From assembly GCA_023014335.1 (NCBI GenBank), contig JAECYW010000039.1:141254-205253 (forward strand): 64,000 nt of DNA, read 5' to 3'. The DNA is from Galerina marginata (Eukaryota; Basidiomycota; Agaricomycetes; Agaricales; Galerinaceae). The position numbers and the translations under genes were made by a program. Positions 21,413-30,956 of this stretch are shown here, piece by piece. How positions within the stretch are numbered: position 1 is the first letter of the stretch; each line of letters opens with the position of its first letter. The notes under the pieces are model-generated. The model had not been told where the DNA came from, ran no database searches, and was given only the letters and a program-made list of their open reading frames with translations.

Positions 21413-23715
21413 TTAGGTCAAGGATAAACCAGGGTAATCGTTGATGCCGTCCCAAGTGAAGTGTCGTTTGTTGTAAGTGCTCATTGTGATGTAGTTCGGT
21501 GCCCAACTATTCTCTCCGTAGCGATCCAGTACCAAATCCGGACGGTTAGGGTGTCGCACTGGTTCGTCCACACTTCTTGCCCACTTGTGTTCAATCCGTG
21601 TCCACTCGTTTCCTGATTCCAGCTGCCAGATTTGAAATTGATCGGTTTGGCGATTGCGATGAAAATGGACATGACCAGGCTTTACTTTATCCTGGTCGTC
21701 GGTCGCAAGGGAAAAGGAGGGCACAACTAGAGGCTCGTATCCGTCTGACATAGTCCAATAGATCTTTTCATTGATATTTGTGAGTTTTCGACCGTCCATG
21801 GTCGCGATAAGTCTCTCCCCGGCTTCTTCGTCTGCGTTAATGATGAGTATCAGGGAATAATTACCAAACTAATTTCTTACCACTCGGGAATCTGGGAATT
21901 GCTTCCCCAGCGGAGAAGAGTTTTAGCCCCGGGATAATGCGAGGTGTATACAAATTCTGGTTGGTTGGGCTGGTGGATTGGAAAGCTTAGCTTGTTAATA
22001 TCGGTGCGTTTAAAGATCTTACCCGTCTAAATCCTGGTCTATTGTAGAAACTTTGCCCTTCCTTCGGCTTGAACTGGCGCTCGCGGATGACCCAATTGCA
22101 AAAGCGTGAGTGCTCGGTCCAGCAGTGATAGTGATTGGCTGTGTTTTCCTCCTCCGCCCAAAGGAGCTAGCAACTCGTTGGGATGCTGATGGCGAATTTG
22201 CTTCATATCCTGAACCAGCACCAGGTGCCTGTGGGCGGTGTCCTAGTTTCGCTAATTGAGACTCTGACGCAGGGTCAGTATGATCAGAATGCCCAACAGG
22301 TTGCGATATCGATGCAGCCGACACGGCTCTCGGCGAAGATATAGGAGGTGGCGTAGTTATATGGGAGAATGTGGCTGCGGAGGGCGGTCTTCCTGATCTA
22401 GAAGCCGTGTTTCGAGACAATGGAGTACTAAGGCGTGATGGCCAAGCAGCTTGTACATCTGACGAATTGGGACGCGAAGGCGAAGAAAGCGGGGTAGCCG
22501 ATCCAGTGTAACTGGAAACGGAGTAGGATCCAGGCGGTGCAGGGGTGACTGACTTGGGGAGCTCTAAAGGCTTGAGAGAAGTAGGTGTCTGCATCCGACC
22601 AGGTCGGCGACGACTGGAGCTAGGTCCATCGCTGGGACTCATCCGACGCTGCTTTCCCTGGTCAGCGTGTTCTCCTTTTGATGTGCTAAGGGACACAATT
22701 AGGTGTTGATAAATGAATTTACTCTAAGCACCTACGTGAGCATATCGTGGCTTGAAACTGTAGCCGAACGACGGGGAGAAGTACCAAACTGGACAGCTGC
22801 TGAGCTGTAGATATCGCTACTTTGGCCATGACTATCGTCCTCGGCGCCGGGGGTCATCTGGCGCTGCTTCCCCTTGTTTATGCGCTCCACTTTTGATGTG
22901 CTAAAGGAGGACATCATTAAGTGTAGACCCATCGGTTTACTGTGAGTACCTACGGGGGTAAATTGGCAGTTTGTCTTGAAGCGGTAGCTATATGGCGGGT
23001 GGAGGTACCAAACTGAACGGTAGACGGACTGACGTTGCTACTTGGGCCGTGCCTGTTGTCCTCGGCGCTGGGACTCATCTGGCGCCTGCCTTCGTGTATT
23101 GCTTTTGATGCGCTAAGGGAGGACGTCATTAGATGCTGACCACCCTTCAGTCTACTGCGAGCACTTACGAGGAAAGGTTTAAACCTGAAACACCTGCCAT
23201 CCGGCGGGGGGAGGTACCAAACTGACCCGCAGGCTGGCCATTGAGGTTGTCGTTGCTTGGCCGTCGATGGCTATCACCCTCAACTCCAGGGTTGATCTGA
23301 CGCCGCTTTCCTTTACTTACCCGTCCCATTGGTGAAGCGCTGAAGGACGTTATTGAGTACTGATCCATTTGTGGGTTATGAGAACCTACAGAGCTCCGTT
23401 TTGGCTTGAGATGGTATTATAATCCTCAATTCTTTCCAGTCGAAAAAGGTGTACAGTACCTGGCTTCTCCTGCGTTCCCTTGTCTTGGAATATCAGGGTC
23501 CTCACCCGAGATGTAACCGAGGTGTAAGAGTTGTCGACCTATGTCGGTTTTGAGGTCCAAGCCCTCCAGCTTTTCAGGTTTTGTACGTCATGAAGGTGGG
23601 TATCAGGAAATTTCACGCCAAACATTGACAAAACAAAGCAACTTACAAGATCGAGCAGCGATTCAGGAAGTGCTGCAGTGTCACACTGAGGCAGGTTTAT
23701 GATATCGCGGTCCAT
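21413..23715 (-). CDS. Family II GHxHxH gene with exon array
   Basis: Minus-strand multi-exon gene. Start M-D-R-D-I-I-N-L-P (ATG at 23713-23715), 85 bp below a TATATAAA. Four paralogous exons follow (see the repeat entry). Each encodes a Ser/Lys-rich disordered unit with K-G-K-(R/Q)-(R/Q) and Q-F-G-T-S-P-R-R. A long Ser/Pro-rich exon (about 22,690-22,020) and a short exon with P-E-F-V-Y-T-S-H-Y-P come next. The final exon has I-Y-W-T-M-S, G-H-V-H-F-H-R-N, Q-I-W-Q-L-E, P-V-R-H-P and Y-G-E-N-S-W-A-P-N, ending at 21413. The C-terminal domain matches the genes at 52.2, 35.2 and 6.4 kb. Function unknown; the long low-complexity N terminus suggests a flexible tail. Exact exon joints in the array are tentative. 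Confidence 0.55.
22600..23370 (-). repeat. Four-unit exon array
   Basis: Four similar units with a period of about 215 bp start (minus strand) near 22,690, 22,925, 23,140 and 23,350. Each has an acceptor, an exon with G-(R/Q)-R-(Q/R)-(M/I)-(S/T/N)-P and, in three of them, F-G-T-S-x-R-x, and a GTGAGTA/GTAAGT-like donor region. The units have diverged but keep their motif order. Confidence 0.6.
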
Positions 23716-23797
23716 CAAGGGAATTGTTAAGTGAACGAATAAATTGGAATGAGAAAAGCGGGTGACGATACTGATGACTGGTGACTGACCTTGCAAT

Positions 23798-23805
23798 TTT
23801 ATATA
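23798..23805 (-). promoter_or_regulatory. TATA box of the exon-array gene
   Basis: The minus strand reads CTATATAAAATT, about 85 bp upstream of the M-D-R-D start codon, a normal spacing for fungal TATA promoters. Confidence 0.5.
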
Positions 23806-23809
23806 GATC

Positions 23810-25094
23810 TGGACCTGGTTATGAACGCTCCTACTACAGCTGCATCTAAGATCTCCTAGGTCTTAATTATTGCTTTCAAAATATTTATTTAGCGTACTGC
23901 ATGGAGAGAAAGCGAATCCATGCAGTCACCCGATCGCGAGCTATATATCTCAGATTCTTCGGATTCTCGCTGGCAATGCTTCACCGTATCCTAAGAGAAG
24001 ATCTAGAGGCAATTCCAATATCATGATCATTGGTCTTATCTAGGCACCAATTTCGTAAAAATTCTATCTGGAATCTATAATTATGTTCCTTCCGACACCA
24101 GGCTGTAGCCGAATGCTTCCCCACCACAATCTGATCACGAGTATGTAATTAATATTCGTAGTGCAAACGTGGAAATATACACTATCTGCCTGAACTGAAA
24201 TTCCTGTCAGCCGCATGGTTGGTGATCGAAATATGCGGTGGGACCAAAGCGGGACTTTTATGATCTGGCGATGGCCATGAGAAGATCGCCGAATTACTAA
24301 GACATGTGCCCACAACTACCATTCGGAGACTTCATGCAAGGTTCATGAATGGGCACTTGACTGTCACACGCATCTGACGACCTTCAAGGCTCCCTTATTC
24401 CATTTCGGCGTCGAGGTATTCACACCTACGAGGCTGCGCCGCGACGCATATAAAACCTATATTTATCTGAATCAGCTGGGAGCGCAGAAAAATAAAAATG
24501 GGAGGAAAGCTTAGACCACCCAAGTATAAACAGAAAACATGTACGTGGACAGCGCGATCTGGTTACTGGCGTCGACACGAAAGGGGCGATTTCACAGCAC
24601 CGATTTCGCAAATAGATCGCCCGTGTCCTGACTCGCATCCAGCTCTGGACCGCGATGTTCACGACGATACCGTTACAATCAAATTTTCGTTAGTTTACTA
24701 TAAATCAGTTGGCCTGGTATGGATTGTAAATTGTCCCGTGTAAATGACTTCCGGTTCCTGCCTCCCAAAAAACCCAGTTTTAAATCTGTAAGGGGTCAAA
24801 TTCAGAGACCGCAATAAATGCCACTTAAAGCATGCGCAGAGTATCCCGATCGACGAATTGTCTCCGTTAGCTTCCTTCATATTCTATTGAATGCCACAAG
24901 AAATTTAAACAGCGCCTAGGAGTCGGGTAGATATAGAGGAATTTCTGGCATGTGCAGACATGGACCCCGACCTTGAGATCCACATGTACACTATATATAT
25001 ATATAAGAGAATACGGGATTTCCACCAAGGGCTCTTTTTTGAATTAGTATATATATCGACCCCTACTGTGACTCGTCCCAACTCATCAGCTACA
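23810..25094. other. Intergenic
   Basis: No supported gene. Frames at 24064-24315(-), 24426-24662(-) and 24498-24743(+) have no motif. The last 150 bp carry TATATATAT runs (24,990 and 25,048) that probably belong to the promoter of the nucleotidyltransferase-like gene. Confidence 0.4.
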
Positions 25095-28070
25095 ATGTCC
25101 ACTGCCCAAGAGACGATAGACACCTTTCTAGGTGTGGTATCGGGTCTGAGCCACAATGCTCCGCTCTCTGACGATTTACTTGAACCGTGCTTAGAGCTTG
25201 AGGTAACTCTACGGAAGTTGTTCGCGTCATCGCGTGATGACCCAAGCTTGAAAAACCCCTATATTGGCCTTATCGATCTGTTCAGTGTTGTTCAGGGTTC
25301 AAACATATTGAAGACGAGGTCATTGATGGCTCACCACTTGGCCAATGGGACGTCTTGGGCTCATAATCAAGAACAGTACTCCCGCACCCTCTTCCCGGTA
25401 ACACCATTACACCAAAGCGAGGCCTATGTCACCAGTCTCGATGGATTCATACAAAACTGGGATGTTTTTACGCAAGGTGTCCTATCGATGTTGATGGAAT
25501 GGCCTAATGTCATCGCTGCCGGCGGGTCAGTTCTGGCAGCCCTGATGTCATTTCCCGAAGGTTTAAGCACTAAATCACATCGTGAAATTAACCAATTTTA
25601 TCAAGAGTCCTATCCCACATCGGACATTGATTTGTTCCTGTGGGGAATGTCTGCTGAAGAGGTTACAATTTCACGCACTGTCGTCCCTTCAAATCTGACG
25701 AAATATATGCCTAGGCAAAGGAAACTATGAGCACAATATATGAGGGCATCCGCGCCTCGGTGGCATGGGACGTGGTCTGCGTGCGTAAGGCGAATGTTAT
25801 CTCAATCCACAGTATGTTCTTGCCTGTAATTAACACCAGGTTCTGATCAAACCATTAAAGCCCAGTTCCCCTACCGACCTATCCAAATCGTCCTGCGTCT
25901 CTATCTTTCCCCCGCAGAGATTCTGAGCGGTTTTGATGTTGACGCCGCGTCTTGCGCTTTCGATGGTATGGGGATTCATCTATTCAACCTTAGCTTCAAA
26001 GTCGCTCACATCGCCGTCAATTGTTAAAAATTACAGGAGAAAAGCTGTGGATCAATCCTCGTGGCTTTGCTGCGTTGGTTCGTCGCTGTAACACGGTCGA
26101 TATGACCCGAAGGTCTCCTTCATACGAGCTACGATTGGCTAAATACGCCAAACGAGGATTTGAAGTTTACCTACCCACCCTCAGACGGGACCAAGTCAAC
26201 GAAACCAAGGTATGTTCCCCGAGACACTTCTATGGAGAGCTGAAGCTTACAATGTTCAATATATTAAGATTTACAATCGCGCACTCAGACATTGGCCCGA
26301 CGGGCTTGCTCGTCTTCTCATCTTAGAGAGAATGGCATATGACGCCAAGTATTACATTTTTCTTCAAGCGCCAGGAGTACAATGTGGCCAACCTAAGGAT
26401 GACTATCAAATCAATGACACTGACTACGAATTGGTATGGACGAGAGTCCCATACGGAAAGAGTTGGGATGCAGCTGCAGTTAAATCGTTGATTATGAAGA
26501 TCGTAAGTTCATTACTATCATTAAGCCTATCAATCGATTGTACTTAAGGCAAAATTAATTTCCAAGGACAAAGTATTGAATGGTAATGTATCTCTAGATC
26601 TCTTGTCAAGTAATTTCAAAATTGACATTTTGACTCAGAACCAGCGCGCTTGTGGAAAGATCATCGGGACCTACACCGACACGCAGCAATAGCTGGAAAC
26701 ATGAGCGACCTTATCCACAAGCCATTCTGTGAGGTTAGTACCTTTTCATTGGCGCATCTGCAAATTTTCATGCTATGTATGCCCTAAGGATTGTCCTCGA
26801 CCTTATACTATGAGGCATAATGAAATATTGAAAGAAGACCAAAACAAATACATATATGGCCCTCTTCAGTGACTTCTCTTGCCTGCATATGCACTGTTGC
26901 GAACTAACTAACTGCCGCCACCAGCTTTATCACCATTGATCCAGGACGTCGACTTGCAACTGCGAGTTTCAATCCCATTGACGTTGGTGATTGGACTGGT
27001 GACGCCTACCACCTAGCCGTTGGCCCTGCTGGGGACGACGAACTCGCACTATCTTCCTCGGCCCCAGAGGTTTGACAATACAAAATTTACATGCGGTTTA
27101 TTTAATAATGGCGCGTTGGTATATAGGGAATTCTTACAGAGGTCGCCGAAGCTTACGGCGAAAGAACCAGCAACTGCCGAAGGGAACCGGAAACGATTTA
27201 GGATTCAATGCTAAATCCAATGTAGCATCCTCAATGGCCTCGGGTAGACTGTGGGAGTCTTGCTCGTCCGCCTCCGTTTTTCCTTCATTATATGATTTAG
27301 AGATTAGCACACCACTTTCACAAAGACTGTTTTTAGACTGAATTTTGAATGAAGTTTCTACGGTGCCTTACTCCTACATGTTTTATATATACATGGCTTT
27401 GCAGCTACAGCTCCCTCCTGAAGAAAAAGGAGGCAGCAGCATGGGACTGTACATGTACGGTTCAAAAAGGATTGTACATCTAGATGATGGCGGAAAAGCT
27501 GAATCCTTCATCAGCAAAAAGCGTGCCGCTTAGATCGCCTTGCTATGTTCACACGGCACAAGAATAATTCCATGTTGATTATACGAGCCTTGAGTTAGGA
27601 TAGAAGACTTTTAGCCACCTCCTAGATGTTCGTAATACACCTAATAATACGGTAAAAAGGCTTTTGGCGCATTGTGATGCTTTGTGTCGGGCGCCTGTAA
27701 CCAAAAAGGGAAATTGGCTTACTTATTGAGTAAATTTAGGTCCCTTTATCAAGCCGCCGTGGCACAACTGTTCAGAACTCAAAGTTTCCCTCGTTTGGCT
27801 TCAGTGTTCGACTCTCGGTCAAGGTAAAAAAAAAAAATCAAAATTCAACAGATGTCGGGAGCTCGATAATCCTTTTGGGTATTCGCACATTTAGCGAGCC
27901 AGCACCGCTTATAATGGATTGTGACGAAGGAAAGCCTTATAATGGCCGGAAAAATTACAGAGTTTTTAATAATAGTGTCGCTAATATGGGTCATATCAAG
28001 GCGCTTGTGAAACTTGCTAACATCCTAATGACTTGTGGACATTATAAGTGCTTTTACAGCTCGTATTTCA
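25040..28070 (+). repeat. Direct segmental duplication, left copy
   Basis: The family V gene and about 1 kb of its 3' flank are repeated in the same orientation at 30,900-34,620. In the flank, CCAAAAAGGGAAATTG and T-A-C-T-T-A-T-T-G-A-G-T (about 27,700) recur near 34,328. GATGTCGG...TTTTGGGT (27,853) recurs near 34,483. The right copy has about 0.6 kb extra between the gene and this flank. There is no gene in the flank of either copy. Confidence 0.7.
25095..27075 (+). CDS. Nucleotidyltransferase-like protein, copy 1 (family V)
   Basis: The first exon (25095-25661) starts M-S-T-A-Q-E-T-I-D. It contains A-A-G-G-S-V (Gly143-Gly144) and Y-P-T-S-D-I-D-L-F-L (Asp177, Asp179), resembling the hG[G/S]...DhD core of the Pol-beta nucleotidyltransferase fold, though the spacing is longer than usual. 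A later exon has G-F-D-V-D, a possible third acidic strand. Then come N-P-R-G-F-A-A-L, M-T-R-R-S-P-S-Y-E and L-A-K-Y-A-K-R-G-F-E-V, which are strongly conserved in copies 2 and 3. The C-terminal half includes W-T-R-V-P-Y-G-K and H-R-D-L-H-R-H-A. The end reads S-F-N-P-I-D-V-G-D-W-T-G-D-A-Y and stops at TGA 27075. About nine exons splice in phase. Similar fungal proteins are usually left unnamed; enzymatic activity is inference. A start at 24960 is in frame but not supported by the paralog. Confidence 0.65.
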
Positions 28071-28165
28071 CCATGTAAGCCGCACGCTTTGTGATGAAAT
28101 TCTAAGCGCTAATTGATTTCTGCAAGCTAATATATGGACACATTACCGCCTGTTATATTGAGTAT

Positions 28166-28555
28166 ATGAGTGTGGGCAGTGCACTGAGCGGTGTCCGCAT
28201 GCCGTGTCGGGACTCGGGATATTGTTGGGTGATTATTTACACTACATGGGACAGATATAGACCCCATTCGTGTGCCATCTTTACCGTCACAGATGTCCGG
28301 CTTGTACTTCTGGCTTTCACCTTGCGCACTGTTCCTGATATGATTGGATTTCAACAGTTTTCAGTGTGTATAATCGCCCATGTGTACATGTCGAGCCGGC
28401 GCATGGCAGTAGCTAAATCAACGCTGGGGTTCTCGGTCGACGGCGATGCCATCGAAGCGACCGCTCTCGCATGCGAAGAGTGTGGATACGTAATTAATTC
28501 ATCTACCTTGGCTGAGCTAGCTAACAGCAATATTAACGGTGCTGCTGATGATTAA
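28166..28555 (+). CDS. Hypothetical protein, 129 residues
   Basis: An open frame from ATG 28166 to TAA 28555. The N-terminal two thirds is hydrophobic and Cys-containing. The C-terminal part is acidic, with A-C-E-E-C-G-Y. There is no paralog in the window and no family recognised. The minus-strand frame over the first half is shorter. It may be the last exon of a longer gene or a chance frame. Confidence 0.25.
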   Translation: MSVGSALSGVRMPCRDSGYCWVIIYTTWDRYRPHSCAIFTVTDVRLVLLAFTLRTVPDMIGFQQFSVCIIAHVYMSSRRMAVAKSTLGFSVDGDAIEATALACEECGYVINSSTLAELANSNINGAADD

Positions 28556-29400
28556 GGCGTTAGCTCGGTCATCGTTTAGATCTAGATCTTACAACTGATC
28601 ACAATCATGAGTGCATGCATAGGCAGCATTTTCTGAACTATATAGCTACATTCACTCATATGCACATCCAGTACTACTAGTACTGCCGCAGCGGTTTCGC
28701 TGCCTCTGTGAATTCCGTGCAAACAATCTGACCAACTTGAGATACGTACTGGTACAACTACTCCGAATATCTCCATTCTAGAACATTGTTTCACAGCTTG
28801 TCCATGTCCCTCAAGTTTCTCGGGATCATGATCACAGTCGCTTGGAAGTGTACGATACAAAACAGGAAATTCAAGATGTCAAAGCGTGAGCGTCTAAAGT
28901 GTGCACGCGTAGGCATGGTGCGGTCGGCTCGTTACAAAACACACCCCAATGTCTCTGATAAGAAGATCGCCTGATCGATTGCGGGAACAAAAGTCGTCAA
29001 GAATAGTCATGATCAAGGGGTTTTTTTGTTGGAAAGGTTATAGCGTATTCCAGTAATCACAACCGGTACATCCTGAAATTTGTATGACTTTACTGTAATA
29101 ACACCCCAAGATCCACAAGATCAGTCGACGATCGCGAGAAGGAATATTTCACGCGTTAATTTGCACGCTTAGACGGTTAACGTTAGGATGTAGGTACAGC
29201 GTCATATATATCCGTGGCTAACCCATTTCTACCTCGAGTATTCCGCTTTTTTACCTCGTGCTTTAAATTTTACACCTGAGAATGTCGTTGATCGTGAAGA
29301 GAAGGGTATATATATATATTATCTGTGCGCAAGCCAATCAAGACATGATCACGGCAACCGTGCGAAGACTGCTATGATCAATTTCGCTACGTCAAAGGGA
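28556..29400. other. Intergenic, palindrome-rich
   Basis: No supported gene. It contains AGATCTAGATCT near 28,578, ATCATGATCA near 28,825 and 29,008, and an AT-dinucleotide run near 29,310. Confidence 0.4.
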
Positions 29401-30060
29401 TCTAAAAGCTGCCACCTTCCAAATCAAGCGCCACGCAGGTTAAAATTATCTCTACGAAACCGTGGGAGTTCAGAGCTCGAATAGTAGATCTGTGAAAGCG
29501 ATTAGTTTTGGTTATATGGAGAAGAAATTCTAAGTGGAAGATGGCATTAGAATTTTTTTTGCAAGGGATGAAATAACTGTAATTAGGTCCGCGAGACAGC
29601 AAGCCTGGGTGCTCATCTAGATCTGTTTCGACGAGATGTTCTTCACATCGGAAAGTCTTCACCGAGATAACCTAGTGAACATGGCTCGGATTCTTTTGTT
29701 TATAATGTGTTTGAGCTAAGTGAATCTGGCTTCCCTTGATTACTAAATCTAGGAGCACCGAGTCTATGTCTGGATCTCGGTTTGACACCCATGAGCTTCT
29801 TAAAAAGCCAGACGTCGAGAACAGCCAATCCGCCTGATAGAGACACGCGTGCGAGGATCGATTCGATCAGCTCCGCTATCTCAAAAGGATCATAGTTCAA
29901 AGGTATCAAGTAGAACGTATTCGGAGAAGAAGTAAGCATATCTGAAGTACAGGATCGACTTCAGAAGTGTGAACCCGTGGGCATTGATCATGATATTGGG
30001 CGGTAGTAATTTGCGGTGAATTGCATCAGTCCTGGCAGCCAAAATGCGATCGCAACACCC
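29400..30060 (-). pseudogene. Deletion relic of a family I locus
   Basis: This segment matches both flanks of the degenerate family I copy at 55,840-57,050 but lacks the gene body. 29,400-29,660 aligns with 55,840-56,110. 29,745-29,940 aligns with 56,725-56,900 (for example AGCACCGA(G/C)TCTATGTCT and GAGGATCGAT..GATCAGCTCC). Between them, 29,665-29,720 keeps only the last family I exon (L-K-H-I-I-N-K-R on the minus strand). The 79-codon frame at 29,700-29,939(-), with D-P-F-E-I-A-E-L-I, is interrupted in the other copy, so it is probably not a gene. Confidence 0.55.
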
Positions 30061-30956
30061 AAAGAGATAAAAGCCCCTTCAAGTCAAAATAACGGCGCTG
30101 GAAGTTCACAATGTGAATGCCTACGTAGACAGCATGGATATTGATTCCTTGGACACGTCAAGACCAAGCTGGCCACTTCGAATTCTCAAGGGGACAAATA
30201 TCAAACGGCTGGGTTCCGAGTCCGGATCCTTAACTAAATTTCTCCGCTGATGATAAATAGAAAGATTTCTGGACTCTGACAAAAACCTGGTCTAATTGAC
30301 TGTAGGATTTGCTATTGCAGCCCAATAAAGTCGACGTTTCGATCGGCGCATTAGGGTGAGACGTTCATCAGAATAAAAAAGTAGGTTTTTAGTATGTATA
30401 GCGCGAAATCCATGGCCAGGCCCAAAGCATTATGAAATAATTCACATATTAATCAGTATTCGAATGGAAAACTCGAGAATTCTATATTTCAATTATTTTA
30501 AAAGTATGGCCCACCTGTTCGCGATTGGCACCTCATGTTATACATTCGTAATTTGGATCTCACTAGTCCTAGAGAAACTCATCCGTAATAATTAGTGCGC
30601 CTCACATATTCAAAAGCAATCAGGCGCCACTGAGATTTACTCCGGATCCTCAAATATAGGGTTCGAAACTCTGGATTGACATGTACAAGCCGGTAGCAAG
30701 AGCCTTGTTATATTTTACCGATCATGAGAAGCAACTTTCAAATGGGCAGTGTGATTGACGGTTCCCAGGAATCAAGATTCCTCAATGCCGTATGCGGATT
30801 TATTCGAATTATGAGCTTCCAGATCTATCGCAAGTGTCCCATCAGGATCAACTTCGACCCGCTTTCCCTCCCTACACATAAACTTTTTCTTTATATTCGA
30901 CGTTCAAGTCCTCGTCCTCTAGTTCAGTCCTCGTCCTCTAATTCAACCCGCTAAGG
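30061..30956. other. Intergenic, upstream of family V copy 2
   Basis: No gene. Just before the start codon, TCCTCGTCCTCTA(G/A)TTCA is repeated twice in tandem (about 30,908-30,944), with CTTTATATTC upstream as a possible TATA element. Confidence 0.4.

Noticed and set aside
24960..25094. Upstream in-frame ATG for family V copy 1
   Set aside because: The extra 45 residues have no counterpart in copy 2 and overlap the TATATATA promoter element; the start at 25,095 aligns with the paralog.
29700..30060. Kinase-like stretch (I-H-R-x-L-x-P-x-N-I) on the minus strand
   Set aside because: The resemblance to a kinase catalytic loop is short, lacks the catalytic Asp and the DFG part, and is not kept in the matching copy at 56.9 kb.
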